Assembly: GCA_002281555.1 (NCBI GenBank)
Contig: NCGJ01000002.1
Location: 310,001-374,000 of the forward strand
Direction of reading: 5' to 3'
Length of the DNA: 64,000 nucleotides
DNA from: Hydrogenophilales bacterium 28-61-23
GTDB lineage: Bacteria > Pseudomonadota > Gammaproteobacteria > Burkholderiales > Thiobacillaceae
Shown here: positions 1 to 8,430 of the stretch, in pieces
Layout of the letters: each line of letters starts with the position of its first letter
How positions within the stretch are numbered: the first letter of the stretch is position 1
The notes under the pieces: generated by a model
Database searches by the model: none
What the model saw: the letters and a program-made list of their open reading frames with translations, nothing else
What the model was told of the DNA's origin: nothing
Program-made: the position numbers and the translations under genes

Positions 1-195
1 GATTTCAGGATGCAGCAGGCGGTCGTCCAGGCTCAGCGTTTCTCCGAGCGCCGCACCTTTCGAACACAAGCGGCCCAGGTTTGCCGGGTGCTCGGGATCG
101 CCGCGCACTTTGTAGTCATCATCCTCGCGGCTGACCAGAACGCCGCAGCCGACACCGCAGTAGGGGCAGGTGGTGCGGATGGGGGAGAGGGTCAT
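1..195 (-). CDS. nasA: Assimilatory nitrate reductase catalytic subunit, N-terminal fragment
   Basis: Only the first 65 codons are in the window; the gene runs off the left edge. The start ATG is at 195, 54 bases after the nirD stop. The N-terminus carries CPYCGVGCGV followed about 27 residues later by LCSKG, the four-cysteine [4Fe-4S] site that opens NasA/NarB/FdhF-type molybdopterin bis-MGD oxidoreductases. No Tat signal precedes it, which fits a cytoplasmic assimilatory enzyme rather than periplasmic NapA. Position after nirBD makes nitrate reductase the best call. A formate dehydrogenase alpha subunit shares this N-terminus and cannot be excluded from the fragment alone. Confidence 0.8.
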   Translation of the reverse strand, partial: MTLSPIRTTCPYCGVGCGVLVSREDDDYKVRGDPEHPANLGRLCSKGAALGETLSLDDRLLHPEI

Positions 196-248
196 GGTCT
201 TGGCGATTTGGGTTTCGACATCCCCGCGCGGGCGGGAATGACCGCGGG

Positions 249-587
249 TTAGCGATTCGGGCAGCCGTCTTCCGGCGTCAGCGACAAACTGACCCGGCCA
301 TCCTCCACCCGCACCGGGTAACGCGCCGCGCAGCCCACGTCGGGGGCGACGGCGAGGCCGGTATCGAGATTGATCTTCCAGTCGTGCAGCGGGCAAGCCA
401 CCTTTTTGCCATGCACGATGCCTTGCGACAGCGGGCCGCCCTTGTGCGGGCATTTGTCGCGCAGGGCGAAGATTTCGTCATCGACGGTGCGGAAAACGGC
501 GATTTCGCCGGCCGCCGTGGTGATGACGCGGGCGCCCTGGCGGGGAATGTCGTCGACGCGTCCGACCTGAATCCAGTTCTCGTTCAT
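249..587 (-). CDS. nirD: Nitrite reductase [NAD(P)H] small subunit
   Basis: Small Rieske-type subunit of the cytoplasmic siroheme nitrite reductase, partner of NirB in reducing nitrite to ammonium. The 112-residue protein has both Rieske motifs, CPHKGG near residue 46 and CPLHDW near residue 65, giving the Cys-X-His / Cys-X2-His ligands of a [2Fe-2S] cluster. An alternative ATG lies six bases upstream (593), but AAGGA is 7 bases from the ATG at 587 and abuts the upstream one, so 587 is preferred. It follows nirB by about 16 bases and is surely co-transcribed with it. Confidence 0.93.
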   Translation of the reverse strand: MNENWIQVGRVDDIPRQGARVITTAAGEIAVFRTVDDEIFALRDKCPHKGGPLSQGIVHGKKVACPLHDWKINLDTGLAVAPDVGCAARYPVRVEDGRVSLSLTPEDGCPNR

Positions 588-603
588 GTTCATTTCCTTG
601 TCA

Positions 604-3075
604 TCAAGCCAGCGCCGCCATCGGCGTGAACTCGTGTTTTTGTCCGCCGTCGGCCCGCTCTTTCCACGGATCCACCTGAGCCGGCTTCTGCGAGATCAAA
701 AAACGCTCGGCCAAAATTTTGCGGTTCGTCTCGTCTTCCACCACCCTGGCCTTGATGTGGCTTAAACCGACGCGCTCCACCCAGGGCGCGGTGCGCTCCA
801 GATAGTGCGCCTCCTCGCGGTAGAGCTGGGTGAAGGCGGCGCAGTATTCCATCACCTGCGCCTCGGTCTCGACTTTGCACAGCAGGTCGGTGACGCGCAC
901 CTTGATGCCGCCATTGCCGCCGACGTGCAGTTCGTAGCCGGAATCGACGCAGACCACGCCGAAGTCCTTGATCGTCGCCTCGGCGCAGTTGCGCGGGCAG
1001 CCGGACACCGCCATCTTGTATTTGTGCGGCGTCCACGAACCCCAGGTCATCTGCTCCAGCTTGACGCCCAGGCCGGTGGAATCCTGCGTGCCGAAACGGC
1101 ACCAGTCGGAACCGACGCAGGTTTTCACCGTGCGCAGCGCCTTGCCGTAGGCGTGGCCGGAGACAAAGCCGGCGTCGGACAAATCCTTCCACATCGCCGG
1201 CAGGTCTTCCTTCTTGACGCCGAACAGATCGATGCGCTGGCCGCCGGTGACTTTCACTTCGGGCACGTTGAATTTCTCGGCCACGTCGGCGATGGCGCGC
1301 AGTTCCTTCGGGTTGGTCAGGCCGCCCCACATGCGCGGCACCACCGAGAAGGTGCCGTCTTTCTGGATGTTGCCGTGCGCGCGCTCGTTGATGTAGCGCG
1401 ACTGGGCGTCGTCCAGATATTCGGTCGGCCAGGCGCAGAGCAGGTAGTAGTTCAGCGCCGGGCGGCATTTGGTGCAGCCGTCCGGGGTTTTCCAGCCCAG
1501 CGCCCGCATGGTTTCCGGCATCGTCTTGAGCGTGTCCTTGAGGATGGCGGCGCGGATTTCGTCATGGCTGTGCTCGGTGCAGCCGCACAGCGGTTTTTTC
1601 GACGGCGCGGTGGAGTAGTCGCCGCCCGCGGTGGCCGCCAGGATGGTTTCGACCAGACCGGTGCAGGAGCCGCAGGAACCGGAGGCCTTGGTATGCGCGC
1701 GCACTTCGTCCAGCGTGAACAGTTTCTTCTCGCGCACCGCCTTGATGATGTCGCCCTTGCAGACGCCGTTGCAGCCGCAGATTTCGGTTGTATCCGGCAA
1801 GGCCATGACGCGTGAAATCTCGTCGCCCAGGCCGCCGCCCGCGCCGGAATCGCCGACGTGGTGGCGACCGAACAGCAGCTTGTCGCGGAAGTCGGTCACA
1901 TCGGTGGCGTCGCGCATCAGCTCGAAATACCAGGCGCCGTCGAGCGTGTCGCCATAGAGCACGGCGCCGGCCAGCTTGTTGTCCTTCAGCACCAGTTTCT
2001 TGTAGGAACCGCGGCCCACATCCTGGAACACGATTTCCTCCATCCCCTCGCCGCCCATGAAGTTGCCGGCGGAGAACAGGTCGATGCCGGTGACTTTCAA
2101 TTTTGTCGAGGTCATCGAACCCTGATAGCGCGCGACGCCATGTTCGGCCAGATGGTTGGCGCACACCTTGGCCTGCTCGAACAAGGGCGCGACCAGACCG
2201 TAGGCGATGCCGCGATGGTTGACGCATTCGCCGACGGCGTAGATGCGCGGGTCGAAGGTCTGCATGGTGTCGTTGACCACCAGACCGCGATTGCATTGCA
2301 GCCCGGCCGATTCGGCCAGCGCCGTGTTGGGGCGGATGCCGACCGCCATGACCACCAGATCGGCGGGCACGCTGTCGCCGTCCTTGAATTTAAGCGCGCA
2401 GACCCGGCCCGACTCGCCACGCACCAATTCCGCCGTCTGTTTCTGCAACAGGAAATTGAGCCCTTTCGCTTCCAGGTTTTTCTGCAGCAGACGCGCCGAA
2501 GGCTCATCCATCTGGCGTTCCAGCAGCCAGGGCGCGATATGCACTACGGAAACATCCATGCCTCGCAGCTTTAAGCCATTCGCCGCTTCCAGGCCGAGCA
2601 GGCCGCCGCCGATGACCACGGCATGCTTGAACTGGCCGGAGGCGGAAATCATCGCATCCACATCGGCGATGTCGCGGAAACCGATGACGCCGGGCAGGTC
2701 CGCGCCGGGAATCGGCAGGATGAAGGATTTCGATCCGGTCGCCAGCAACAGACGGTCATAGTCGGCGTGTGTTTTGCCGCCCTGGCCGTCGTCGGCTTCA
2801 ACGCAGCGATTCTTGCGGTCGATCTTGGTGACTCGCATGCCGGTGTGCAGCGTGATGCCGTGCTCGGCATACCAGTCGCGGCTGTTCAGCACGATCTGTT
2901 CAACCGTTTGCTCGCCGGCCAGAACCGGCGACAGCATGATGCGGTTGTAATTGGGATGCGGCTCGTCGCCGAATACCGTGATGTCGTAAAGATCGGGCGC
3001 CGCCTTGAGCAGCTCTTCCAGGGTGCGCATGCCGGCCATGCCGTTGCCCACCAAAACCAGTTTCATGCGTGCCAT
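604..3075 (-). CDS. nirB: Nitrite reductase [NAD(P)H] large subunit
   Basis: Catalytic subunit of assimilatory nitrite reductase (nitrite to ammonium, six electrons from NAD(P)H). It is 823 residues long, usual for NirB. An N-terminal FAD/NAD-binding half begins VLVGNGMAGMRT. A BFD-type [2Fe-2S] region (CGCNGVCKGD, then CGSC) lies near residues 410-470. The C-terminal sulfite/nitrite reductase domain has the siroheme-[4Fe-4S] ligands as C-x5-C (CVGSDWC) and C-x3-C (CPRNC). A GTG at 3093 would extend it, but AGGA sits six bases before the ATG at 3075. First gene of nirB-nirD-nasA, expressed from the sigma-54 promoter and attenuator-like leader just upstream. Confidence 0.95.
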   Translation of the reverse strand: MARMKLVLVGNGMAGMRTLEELLKAAPDLYDITVFGDEPHPNYNRIMLSPVLAGEQTVEQIVLNSRDWYAEHGITLHTGMRVTKIDRKNRCVEADDGQGGKTHADYDRLLLATGSKSFILPIPGADLPGVIGFRDIADVDAMISASGQFKHAVVIGGGLLGLEAANGLKLRGMDVSVVHIAPWLLERQMDEPSARLLQKNLEAKGLNFLLQKQTAELVRGESGRVCALKFKDGDSVPADLVVMAVGIRPNTALAESAGLQCNRGLVVNDTMQTFDPRIYAVGECVNHRGIAYGLVAPLFEQAKVCANHLAEHGVARYQGSMTSTKLKVTGIDLFSAGNFMGGEGMEEIVFQDVGRGSYKKLVLKDNKLAGAVLYGDTLDGAWYFELMRDATDVTDFRDKLLFGRHHVGDSGAGGGLGDEISRVMALPDTTEICGCNGVCKGDIIKAVREKKLFTLDEVRAHTKASGSCGSCTGLVETILAATAGGDYSTAPSKKPLCGCTEHSHDEIRAAILKDTLKTMPETMRALGWKTPDGCTKCRPALNYYLLCAWPTEYLDDAQSRYINERAHGNIQKDGTFSVVPRMWGGLTNPKELRAIADVAEKFNVPEVKVTGGQRIDLFGVKKEDLPAMWKDLSDAGFVSGHAYGKALRTVKTCVGSDWCRFGTQDSTGLGVKLEQMTWGSWTPHKYKMAVSGCPRNCAEATIKDFGVVCVDSGYELHVGGNGGIKVRVTDLLCKVETEAQVMEYCAAFTQLYREEAHYLERTAPWVERVGLSHIKARVVEDETNRKILAERFLISQKPAQVDPWKERADGGQKHEFTPMAALA

Positions 3076-3105
3076 TTGAATTCCTATGCACAAATCTACA
3101 GGCGA

Positions 3106-3148
3106 AAAAAAACGGCATCCGCCCTGATAGGGAGCGGACGCCGTTGTC
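3106..3148 (-). terminator. Leader terminator / attenuator before nirB
   Basis: Read on the minus strand, AACGGCGTCCGC pairs with GCGGATGCCGTT (one mismatch), extended by CCC/GGG around the loop, and is followed directly by eight T residues. It lies between the sigma-54 promoter and nirB, about 30 bases before the start codon, so the message must read through it. In Klebsiella nasF and Azotobacter nasA, ANTAR proteins (NasR, NasT) antiterminate such leaders in response to nitrate. Whether an ANTAR hexaloop hairpin precedes this one could not be settled by eye. Confidence 0.8.
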
Positions 3149-3184
3149 CAAGATCGCTTAGGCGAGGAAGCCTGTCAGGACTTC

Positions 3185-3200
3185 AGCAATCTCCGTGCCA
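3185..3200 (-). promoter_or_regulatory. Sigma-54 (-24/-12) promoter of nirB-nirD-nasA
   Basis: The minus strand reads TGGCACGGAGATTGCT, a full match to the sigma-54 consensus TGGCACG-N4-TTGCW with GG-N10-GC spacing. It is about 110 bases upstream of the nirB start and places the transcription start near 3173, ahead of the terminator hairpin. It implies activation by an NtrC-type enhancer-binding protein, as expected for nitrogen-regulated nitrate assimilation. Confidence 0.93.
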
Positions 3201-3251
3201 TGTTCCTAATTGCATTGAATCAAGGGCTTGGGGTCTTTAGGTGCCGGGTTG

Positions 3252-3277
3252 TGCACCGGTTGGGGGCGTAATGCACC
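3252..3277. promoter_or_regulatory. Candidate NtrC enhancer half-sites
   Basis: Two copies of TGCACCGGT begin exactly 20 bp apart (3252 and 3272), about two helical turns, some 50-90 bp upstream of the sigma-54 promoter. TGCACC is the conserved half of the NtrC site TGCACC-N5-GGTGCA. The other half-sites are poorly matched, so this is a weak or non-canonical enhancer. Confidence 0.5.
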
Positions 3278-3349
3278 GGTATGGGCTGGTTTATTCCGCT
3301 TCCCATGCCGCCGCACCACAAAGTTCACTCGGCTGGCCGGGCCTGCTGC

Positions 3350-3625
3350 TCAGCGGACGCGCGCAGCGGCAAATTTCTGCTTGTTGCACGCATCGCAATA
3401 ACGCGCCAGCAGGGCATCCGCTTCGGCTGGGGACAGCACCGAGGCCATGGTGGTGACCATTTCCGTGAAGGTGCCATCGCCACTGGCCTTGCAGGGGGCG
3501 ACGCTGAGTACATTCAGCGAGTCGAGAGAGGTGGCGTTGGCGTTCGGTTTCATCGCGTCATTCGCGCCAGCACCGAGGCTGATCGCCAGAAGAGTAGTGC
3601 TCAGTATTACTTGTAGGGTTTTCAT
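3350..3625 (-). CDS. Small secreted protein with CxxC motif
   Basis: Hypothetical protein of 91 residues. Residues 1-23 form a typical Sec signal peptide (MKTLQ, hydrophobic LSTTLLAISLGAG, then AND). The mature part is short and ends with CDACNKQ, one more cysteine lying upstream in APCKASG. The start at 3625 is preferred over an ATG six bases upstream because AAGGAG is 7 bases before it. The CxxC could hold a metal or disulfide, but no heme motif (CxxCH) is present. No family was recognised. A 13-bp perfect inverted repeat lies just upstream. Confidence 0.6.
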   Translation of the reverse strand: MKTLQVILSTTLLAISLGAGANDAMKPNANATSLDSLNVLSVAPCKASGDGTFTEMVTTMASVLSPAEADALLARYCDACNKQKFAAARVR

Positions 3626-3645
3626 GACCATGCTCCTTATGCATT

Positions 3646-3677
3646 AATCATGTATTAGCGTTTTCTAATACATGATT
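3646..3677. promoter_or_regulatory. 13-bp perfect inverted repeat (operator or hairpin)
   Basis: AATCATGTATTAG (3646-3658) and CTAATACATGATT (3665-3677) are perfect inverted repeats separated by CGTTTT. The element is AT-rich within a GC-rich genome and ends 21 bases before the start of the small secreted protein gene, overlapping its likely promoter. A dimeric regulator operator is the simplest reading. Confidence 0.6.
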
Positions 3678-3698
3678 TCATTATGTGTGATTACCCTT

Positions 3699-3710
3699 AG
3701 GTTGCAACCT
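3699..3710. promoter_or_regulatory. 12-bp palindrome AGGTTGCAACCT
   Basis: Perfect palindrome about 20 bp beyond the 13-bp inverted repeat, in the same AT-rich intergenic stretch between the small secreted protein gene and the 3' end of the GGDEF/EAL gene. Possible second operator; no regulator is identified. Confidence 0.3.
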
Positions 3711-3803
3711 TATTAAATCGAATCGATGGTATTGGAATAACGGCTGTTGCAATGTCAAGACAACCCCGGGCGACCCACCGCGCCGCGCCGGCGGCGAACA
3801 GAA

Positions 3804-6056
3804 TCAGGCCGCGCCGGCGCTCCGATAGTTTTTGGCCCAATCGAGATAGGCGTCTGGGGACAGTGCGGGGCTGTAAAAGTAACCCTGGGCGCTGTCGCAT
3901 CCCCAGGCGCGCACGGTGTCGAGCTGGAGCTGGGTTTCCACGCCTTCGGCCAGAATCCTGATCTTCAGCAGTTTGCCCAGCGCCACGATCATTTCGCCGA
4001 TGCGCACGCTTTGGCTGTCGGCCTGGCCGATTTCGCGCAGGAAGGCGCGGTCCACCTTGAGCAGGTTGATGGGCAGCCGGTGCAGATAGGACAGGGAAGA
4101 AAAACCGGTACCGAAGTCGTCCAGCGCGAGGGTGACGCCGGTTTGCTTGAAACAATTGAGGCAGGCGATCGCGGCGTCGATGTCCTCCAGCACCATGCTT
4201 TCGGTGATCTCCACCTCGATCTGTTCGGGGCGGATGTTGTGCGCCTGCATGGCCTGTTTGAGCTGAGTGGCGCAGATGCCGTGCTTGATCTGCTGGGGGG
4301 AAACGTTGATGGCCACCCGGATGTCGTCCAGCCCCTTGCCGCGCCAGTCCGCGAGCTGGCGGCAGGACTCATGCATGATCCATTGCCCCAATTGGAGGAT
4401 CAGGCCGCTTTGCTCGGCCAGGGGAATGAACAGCATGGGCGATACGAATTGGCCATCCAACGATTGCCAGCGCAACAGCGCCTCGGCGCCGATCAGGCGA
4501 CCGCTGTGCAGGTCGACCTGGGGCTGGTAATGCAGTTGCAACTGGTTGTCCTGGATGGCGCGCCGCAATGCCTGGGTGAGGTGCAGGCGCTGGCGCGAGG
4601 ATTCGGCCAGATCGTTGGTGAAAGTGATGCAGCGGCCGCGCGAGGCGCGTTTGGCCTGGCTCAGCGCCAGGCTGGCGTTGCTGATGGCCTCCTGGCCGTT
4701 CAGGCCGGCATCGCAAAGACTCAGTCCCGCCGAGGTGGAGATCGGCAAGCTGAAGCCGGCGACCTCGAACGGTTCGTGGAACAGTTCCAGCAGGATTTCT
4801 CCGGATATCTGGTTCGGCGCGCCGACAATGGCGAGCACATCGTAGGCGAAGCGGGCGAGGGTCGTGCCCGCCGGCAGGCCGTCACGCAAGCGTTGCGCGA
4901 TGGCTTCCATGGCGCCGGCGGCGATCGCGCCGCCCATGACATCCTGAATATCCGAGAAATGATCCATGTCCAGGATGGCCAGGACATAGGGCGCGCCGCG
5001 CTTGCGCCAGTCGGATTCGAGGATCTGTTCCAGTCTCTGGCGATTGGGCAGGCCGGTCAGGCTGTCGAAGTAGGCCAGGTAGTTGAGCTTCTGAAACAGG
5101 TAGACGTTGGAGAAACCGGCCGAAATGTTGGTGGCGAAAACTTCCAGGAGCTGGCGGTCGACGCCGCGCAACGGCGCGCTGGAGTCGAGGAAGATGGCTT
5201 CCTCGCTGCCGCCGGTGGAGCGCAGATAAAGCACCGTGTAGTTGTCCTGGTAGAGATTGGCCCGATTACGCATGCACTCCATGATGGCGTTTTCGATGCG
5301 CGCATCGCCCAGGTTGTCGAGCGCATGGTTGATGGCGCTGGCGTAACGGCCCATCGCGCCGCACACATACAGGCGTTCGGGATGCGAGCCGTCGAGGGGA
5401 TAGCCTTTTTGCGCGCAGATCAGGCCGCTGGCGGAGATGCCGAGCAAGCCGGATATCTGCGTCAGCACGCCTTCCGACAGGCTCTCCAGACCGTGTTGCT
5501 CGAACAATTCGCTCGCCGCGTGGACGATCTTCTCCAGGCCGCGCCGGCTGTAAACGATGGTGCGGATCTGTTCGTAGGAACGCAGGGCGGAGGTCAGCGA
5601 GGTGACCAGGCGGGTGCGGGTCAGCTCGGCCTTGGTGCGGTAGTCGTTGATGTCGTAGCCGCTGATCACGTCCAGCTCGGGCGCATAGCCGGGCTGGCCG
5701 GTACGCAGGATGATGCGTATGTCTTCCAGCTTGAGTTCGTCGCGGATCACGCGCACCAGTTGCAGGCCGGCGTCTTCCGTGTCCATGACCACGTCCAGGA
5801 ACACCACGGCGATATCCGGCTCGTCGCGCAACAGACGCCGGGCCTGCTCGGAGTCGTAGGCATGCAGGAATGCCAGCGGGCGATTCAGGATGCGCAGGTT
5901 GGCCAGGGCGTACAGGGTGGTGGTGTGGACCTGCTCGTCGTCGTCGACGATCAGGATGCGCCAGGCGTGTTCCGTGGCCGGTGTCGTGCCGGGCGGAGCC
6001 TCATCTTCAATCAGGAAAAGGGTGTCGTCGGCCTGTTCTAGCGGGGCTGTGTTCAT
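3804..6056 (-). CDS. Response regulator with DUF3369, degenerate GGDEF and EAL domains
   Basis: Cytoplasmic c-di-GMP phosphodiesterase candidate of 750 residues. A receiver domain (residues 30-155, acidic pocket VDDDEQ, phosphoacceptor in FLDVVM) is followed by a DUF3369-type sensor region (about 170-315), a GGDEF domain whose signature has decayed to RFAYD, and a C-terminal EAL domain. The EAL domain keeps EALLRW, INVSP, EITES, DDFGTGFSS, KVDRAF and EGVE, so hydrolysis of c-di-GMP is likely while synthesis is not. The ATG at 6056 overlaps the stop of the upstream kinase gene (ATGA) and has AAAGG seven bases before it. The kinase is the probable phosphodonor. Confidence 0.9.
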   Translation of the reverse strand: MNTAPLEQADDTLFLIEDEAPPGTTPATEHAWRILIVDDDEQVHTTTLYALANLRILNRPLAFLHAYDSEQARRLLRDEPDIAVVFLDVVMDTEDAGLQLVRVIRDELKLEDIRIILRTGQPGYAPELDVISGYDINDYRTKAELTRTRLVTSLTSALRSYEQIRTIVYSRRGLEKIVHAASELFEQHGLESLSEGVLTQISGLLGISASGLICAQKGYPLDGSHPERLYVCGAMGRYASAINHALDNLGDARIENAIMECMRNRANLYQDNYTVLYLRSTGGSEEAIFLDSSAPLRGVDRQLLEVFATNISAGFSNVYLFQKLNYLAYFDSLTGLPNRQRLEQILESDWRKRGAPYVLAILDMDHFSDIQDVMGGAIAAGAMEAIAQRLRDGLPAGTTLARFAYDVLAIVGAPNQISGEILLELFHEPFEVAGFSLPISTSAGLSLCDAGLNGQEAISNASLALSQAKRASRGRCITFTNDLAESSRQRLHLTQALRRAIQDNQLQLHYQPQVDLHSGRLIGAEALLRWQSLDGQFVSPMLFIPLAEQSGLILQLGQWIMHESCRQLADWRGKGLDDIRVAINVSPQQIKHGICATQLKQAMQAHNIRPEQIEVEITESMVLEDIDAAIACLNCFKQTGVTLALDDFGTGFSSLSYLHRLPINLLKVDRAFLREIGQADSQSVRIGEMIVALGKLLKIRILAEGVETQLQLDTVRAWGCDSAQGYFYSPALSPDAYLDWAKNYRSAGAA

Positions 6057-8425
6057 GGCGATACCTTTGACGAAGATGGGGCGACCGCGCTCCATGGGCT
6101 GTCCTGGCTCCGCTCGGGCGCGATCAGCGGGAGTTCTAGATGGAAGCTTGTCCCCGCGCCGGATTGGCTGGACAGCATGATGCGCCCGCCGAGGATGCGG
6201 GTGACGATGCTGTACACGATATGCAGGCCGAGGCCGCTGCCGCCCTGGCCCAGGCGGGTGGTGAAAAAGGGATCGAAGACGCGGGACTGGTGTTCGGCGG
6301 GGATGCCGCGGCCGTTGTCCGCGACCAGGATGCGGGCCAGGTCGCCGGATTGGCTTGCGGAGATATGCACGACCCCGGCTGTGGCGCCGTCAAAACCATG
6401 AAACAAGGCATTGTTGACCAGATTGGTGAGGATCTGTCCCAGTGGGCCGGGAAAGCTGTCCATGCGGATATCCGGCGGGATATCGACCTCGATAATGTGC
6501 GGCGTGGCCTTGAACTGGGGTCGCAGGGTCGTCACCACTTCGCCCACCACCTCGGCCAGATCGAACGGCCGGCGCTGGTCGCTGGTCTGGTCCACGGCGA
6601 CCTGTTTGAAGTGGGTGATCAGCTCGCTGGCCTTGAGCAGGTTGCCGGTGAGCAGCTCGCTGGCCTGACGGGTGGCGGCGACGAAATCGTTGAGGGACGA
6701 GCGGCGCAGGGTGCCGGATTCGAATTCCAGATTGAATCCGCGCAGCCGGTCGGCCAGCGTGGTGGCGACGGTGAGGCTGTTGCCGAGCGGCGTGTTGAGT
6801 TCATGGGCGACGCCGGCGACGAGAGAGCCGAGAGAAGCCAGCTTCTCGCTACGCAGGAGTTCCTCCTGGGCGAAGCGCAGCGTGGCCAGTGTGTCGCGCA
6901 ACTGGGTGTTGGCGTCCGATATCTCCTGGGTGCGCTGGCGCACCCGGTCTTCCAGTTCGCTATTCAATTTCAGCAGCGCGGCCTCGGCCGCCTTGCGATC
7001 GGAAATGTCGGCGGCGATGCTCATGTAACCGATGATCTGGTCCAGGGCGTCGCGCAGGGGGCTGACCGAGAGATAGACCGGGAAGCGTTCGCCGTTCTTG
7101 CGGATGTAAGTCCATTCACCTTCGTCCTTGTCGCCTTGCCGGGCTTTGGCGCTGAGCGCCCCGAATCCGGGCTCGACGGCATAGCCGAGCTCGGCCGATA
7201 GCGTCTCGGCGCGCGCGGCAAGCTCCTCGATATCTTGAATGCACACCGGGCTGGCCTTGCCGACCATCTCGTCGGCCCGGTAGCCCAGCATGCGCTCCGC
7301 GCCGGCGCTGAAGCGGGTGATGTTGCCGTCGAGGTCGGTGGCGATGATCGAGTAGTTGGCGCTGTCCAGGATGGTTTCGTTCAGGGCGCTGACTTCGCGC
7401 AGGCGGGACTCGGCCTGTTTGCGTTGGGTGATGTCGATGAAGGTGGCGACCGTGCCGACGATCTGCCCGCCCTGGCGTATCGGGTGGGACCAGTACTCGA
7501 CCGGAAAGCCGCCGCCATCCCGACGCCAATGCAGTTCGTCGACGCGGTGAGCGCTGTCGCCGCGCAGTGTGGCTTGTTGGATCGCGCATTCCGATTGTGG
7601 GTAGTGGCGCCCGTCCGGTCGGGTGTGATGCATCAGGCTGTGCATGTCGCGGCCGATCAGGTCGGCATCGCTGTCATAGCCGAGCATGCGCAGGCAGGAG
7701 GGGTTGGCGAAGATGCAACGGCCGGCCAGGTCCATGCCGAAGATGCCTTCGGAGGCCGAATCCAGAACCAGCCGGACGCGGGCCTCGCTGTCCTGCAGCG
7801 CGGTTTGTTGGGCAAGCACCCGCTTGTTGGCGTGTATCAGATCCATGGCCGTCTTGACCATGCGTTCACGGCTGCCGGCAACGAGACTGGAAATGCCGGC
7901 GCTGCCCAGCGTGAGACCCAATAGCGCCAGCAAATGCGCGATGAGTTCGCTTTCGAAATGCGCGTTGCGCGGCCCGGCAAGTCCATAGAGGATCAGCATG
8001 GCGGCCATGCTGGTCGCTCCTGCCAGCAGGGACAGGCGATGGTTGAACCAGATCGCCGAGTACAACACCATGGGAAAGAAGAAGTACTGGAAGTGGCTGT
8101 CGATACCGCCGGTCAGGCCGGTCAATAGCGTGTAAGCGCTGGCATCGATCAGAAAAAGCCAGATTGGGCGCTGGGTGCAATCGCTGCCGATGTATCCGTA
8201 ATAAAACTGCAGCAGGTTGAAACCCATGAGCACGGCGAAGGTCGCCCAGAACAGCAGCGGCCAGAGCGCCGTGCCGTGGTAATACCAGGCTGCCAGGGGC
8301 AGGGCCAGAAGACACAGGATGCGATAGAAGACCAGCCCCTTGAGGCGAGCGGCCGTCCGGAATAACAGTTCTTCCTGCGCCTCAAAGGTGGCGTCGCTGA
8401 CCCCCATTAACGGGTGCAAAGCCAT
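6053..8425 (-). CDS. Membrane PAS-sensor histidine kinase
   Basis: Hybrid-free sensor kinase of 790 residues. About six hydrophobic segments occupy residues 35-180, followed by two PAS/PAC domains (about 215-335 and 345-470), a coiled coil, a HisKA domain with SLVAGVAHELNTPLGN, and an ATPase domain with N box NLVNNALFHG, DNGRGIP and GSGLGLHI. The start at 8425 is chosen because it follows the methyltransferase stop by five bases; a longer ORF would overlap that gene. The final four bases overlap the REC-GGDEF-EAL gene, so the two form a translationally coupled kinase-regulator pair. The signal sensed is unknown. Confidence 0.9.
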   Translation of the reverse strand: MALHPLMGVSDATFEAQEELLFRTAARLKGLVFYRILCLLALPLAAWYYHGTALWPLLFWATFAVLMGFNLLQFYYGYIGSDCTQRPIWLFLIDASAYTLLTGLTGGIDSHFQYFFFPMVLYSAIWFNHRLSLLAGATSMAAMLILYGLAGPRNAHFESELIAHLLALLGLTLGSAGISSLVAGSRERMVKTAMDLIHANKRVLAQQTALQDSEARVRLVLDSASEGIFGMDLAGRCIFANPSCLRMLGYDSDADLIGRDMHSLMHHTRPDGRHYPQSECAIQQATLRGDSAHRVDELHWRRDGGGFPVEYWSHPIRQGGQIVGTVATFIDITQRKQAESRLREVSALNETILDSANYSIIATDLDGNITRFSAGAERMLGYRADEMVGKASPVCIQDIEELAARAETLSAELGYAVEPGFGALSAKARQGDKDEGEWTYIRKNGERFPVYLSVSPLRDALDQIIGYMSIAADISDRKAAEAALLKLNSELEDRVRQRTQEISDANTQLRDTLATLRFAQEELLRSEKLASLGSLVAGVAHELNTPLGNSLTVATTLADRLRGFNLEFESGTLRRSSLNDFVAATRQASELLTGNLLKASELITHFKQVAVDQTSDQRRPFDLAEVVGEVVTTLRPQFKATPHIIEVDIPPDIRMDSFPGPLGQILTNLVNNALFHGFDGATAGVVHISASQSGDLARILVADNGRGIPAEHQSRVFDPFFTTRLGQGGSGLGLHIVYSIVTRILGGRIMLSSQSGAGTSFHLELPLIAPERSQDSPWSAVAPSSSKVSP

Positions 8426-8430
8426 CTCGC

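Noticed and set aside
3747-6041. 764-codon open frame on the plus strand opposite the GGDEF/EAL gene
   Set aside because: Antisense shadow of a high-GC gene; product lacks any family motif while the minus strand encodes clear REC, DUF3369 and EAL domains.
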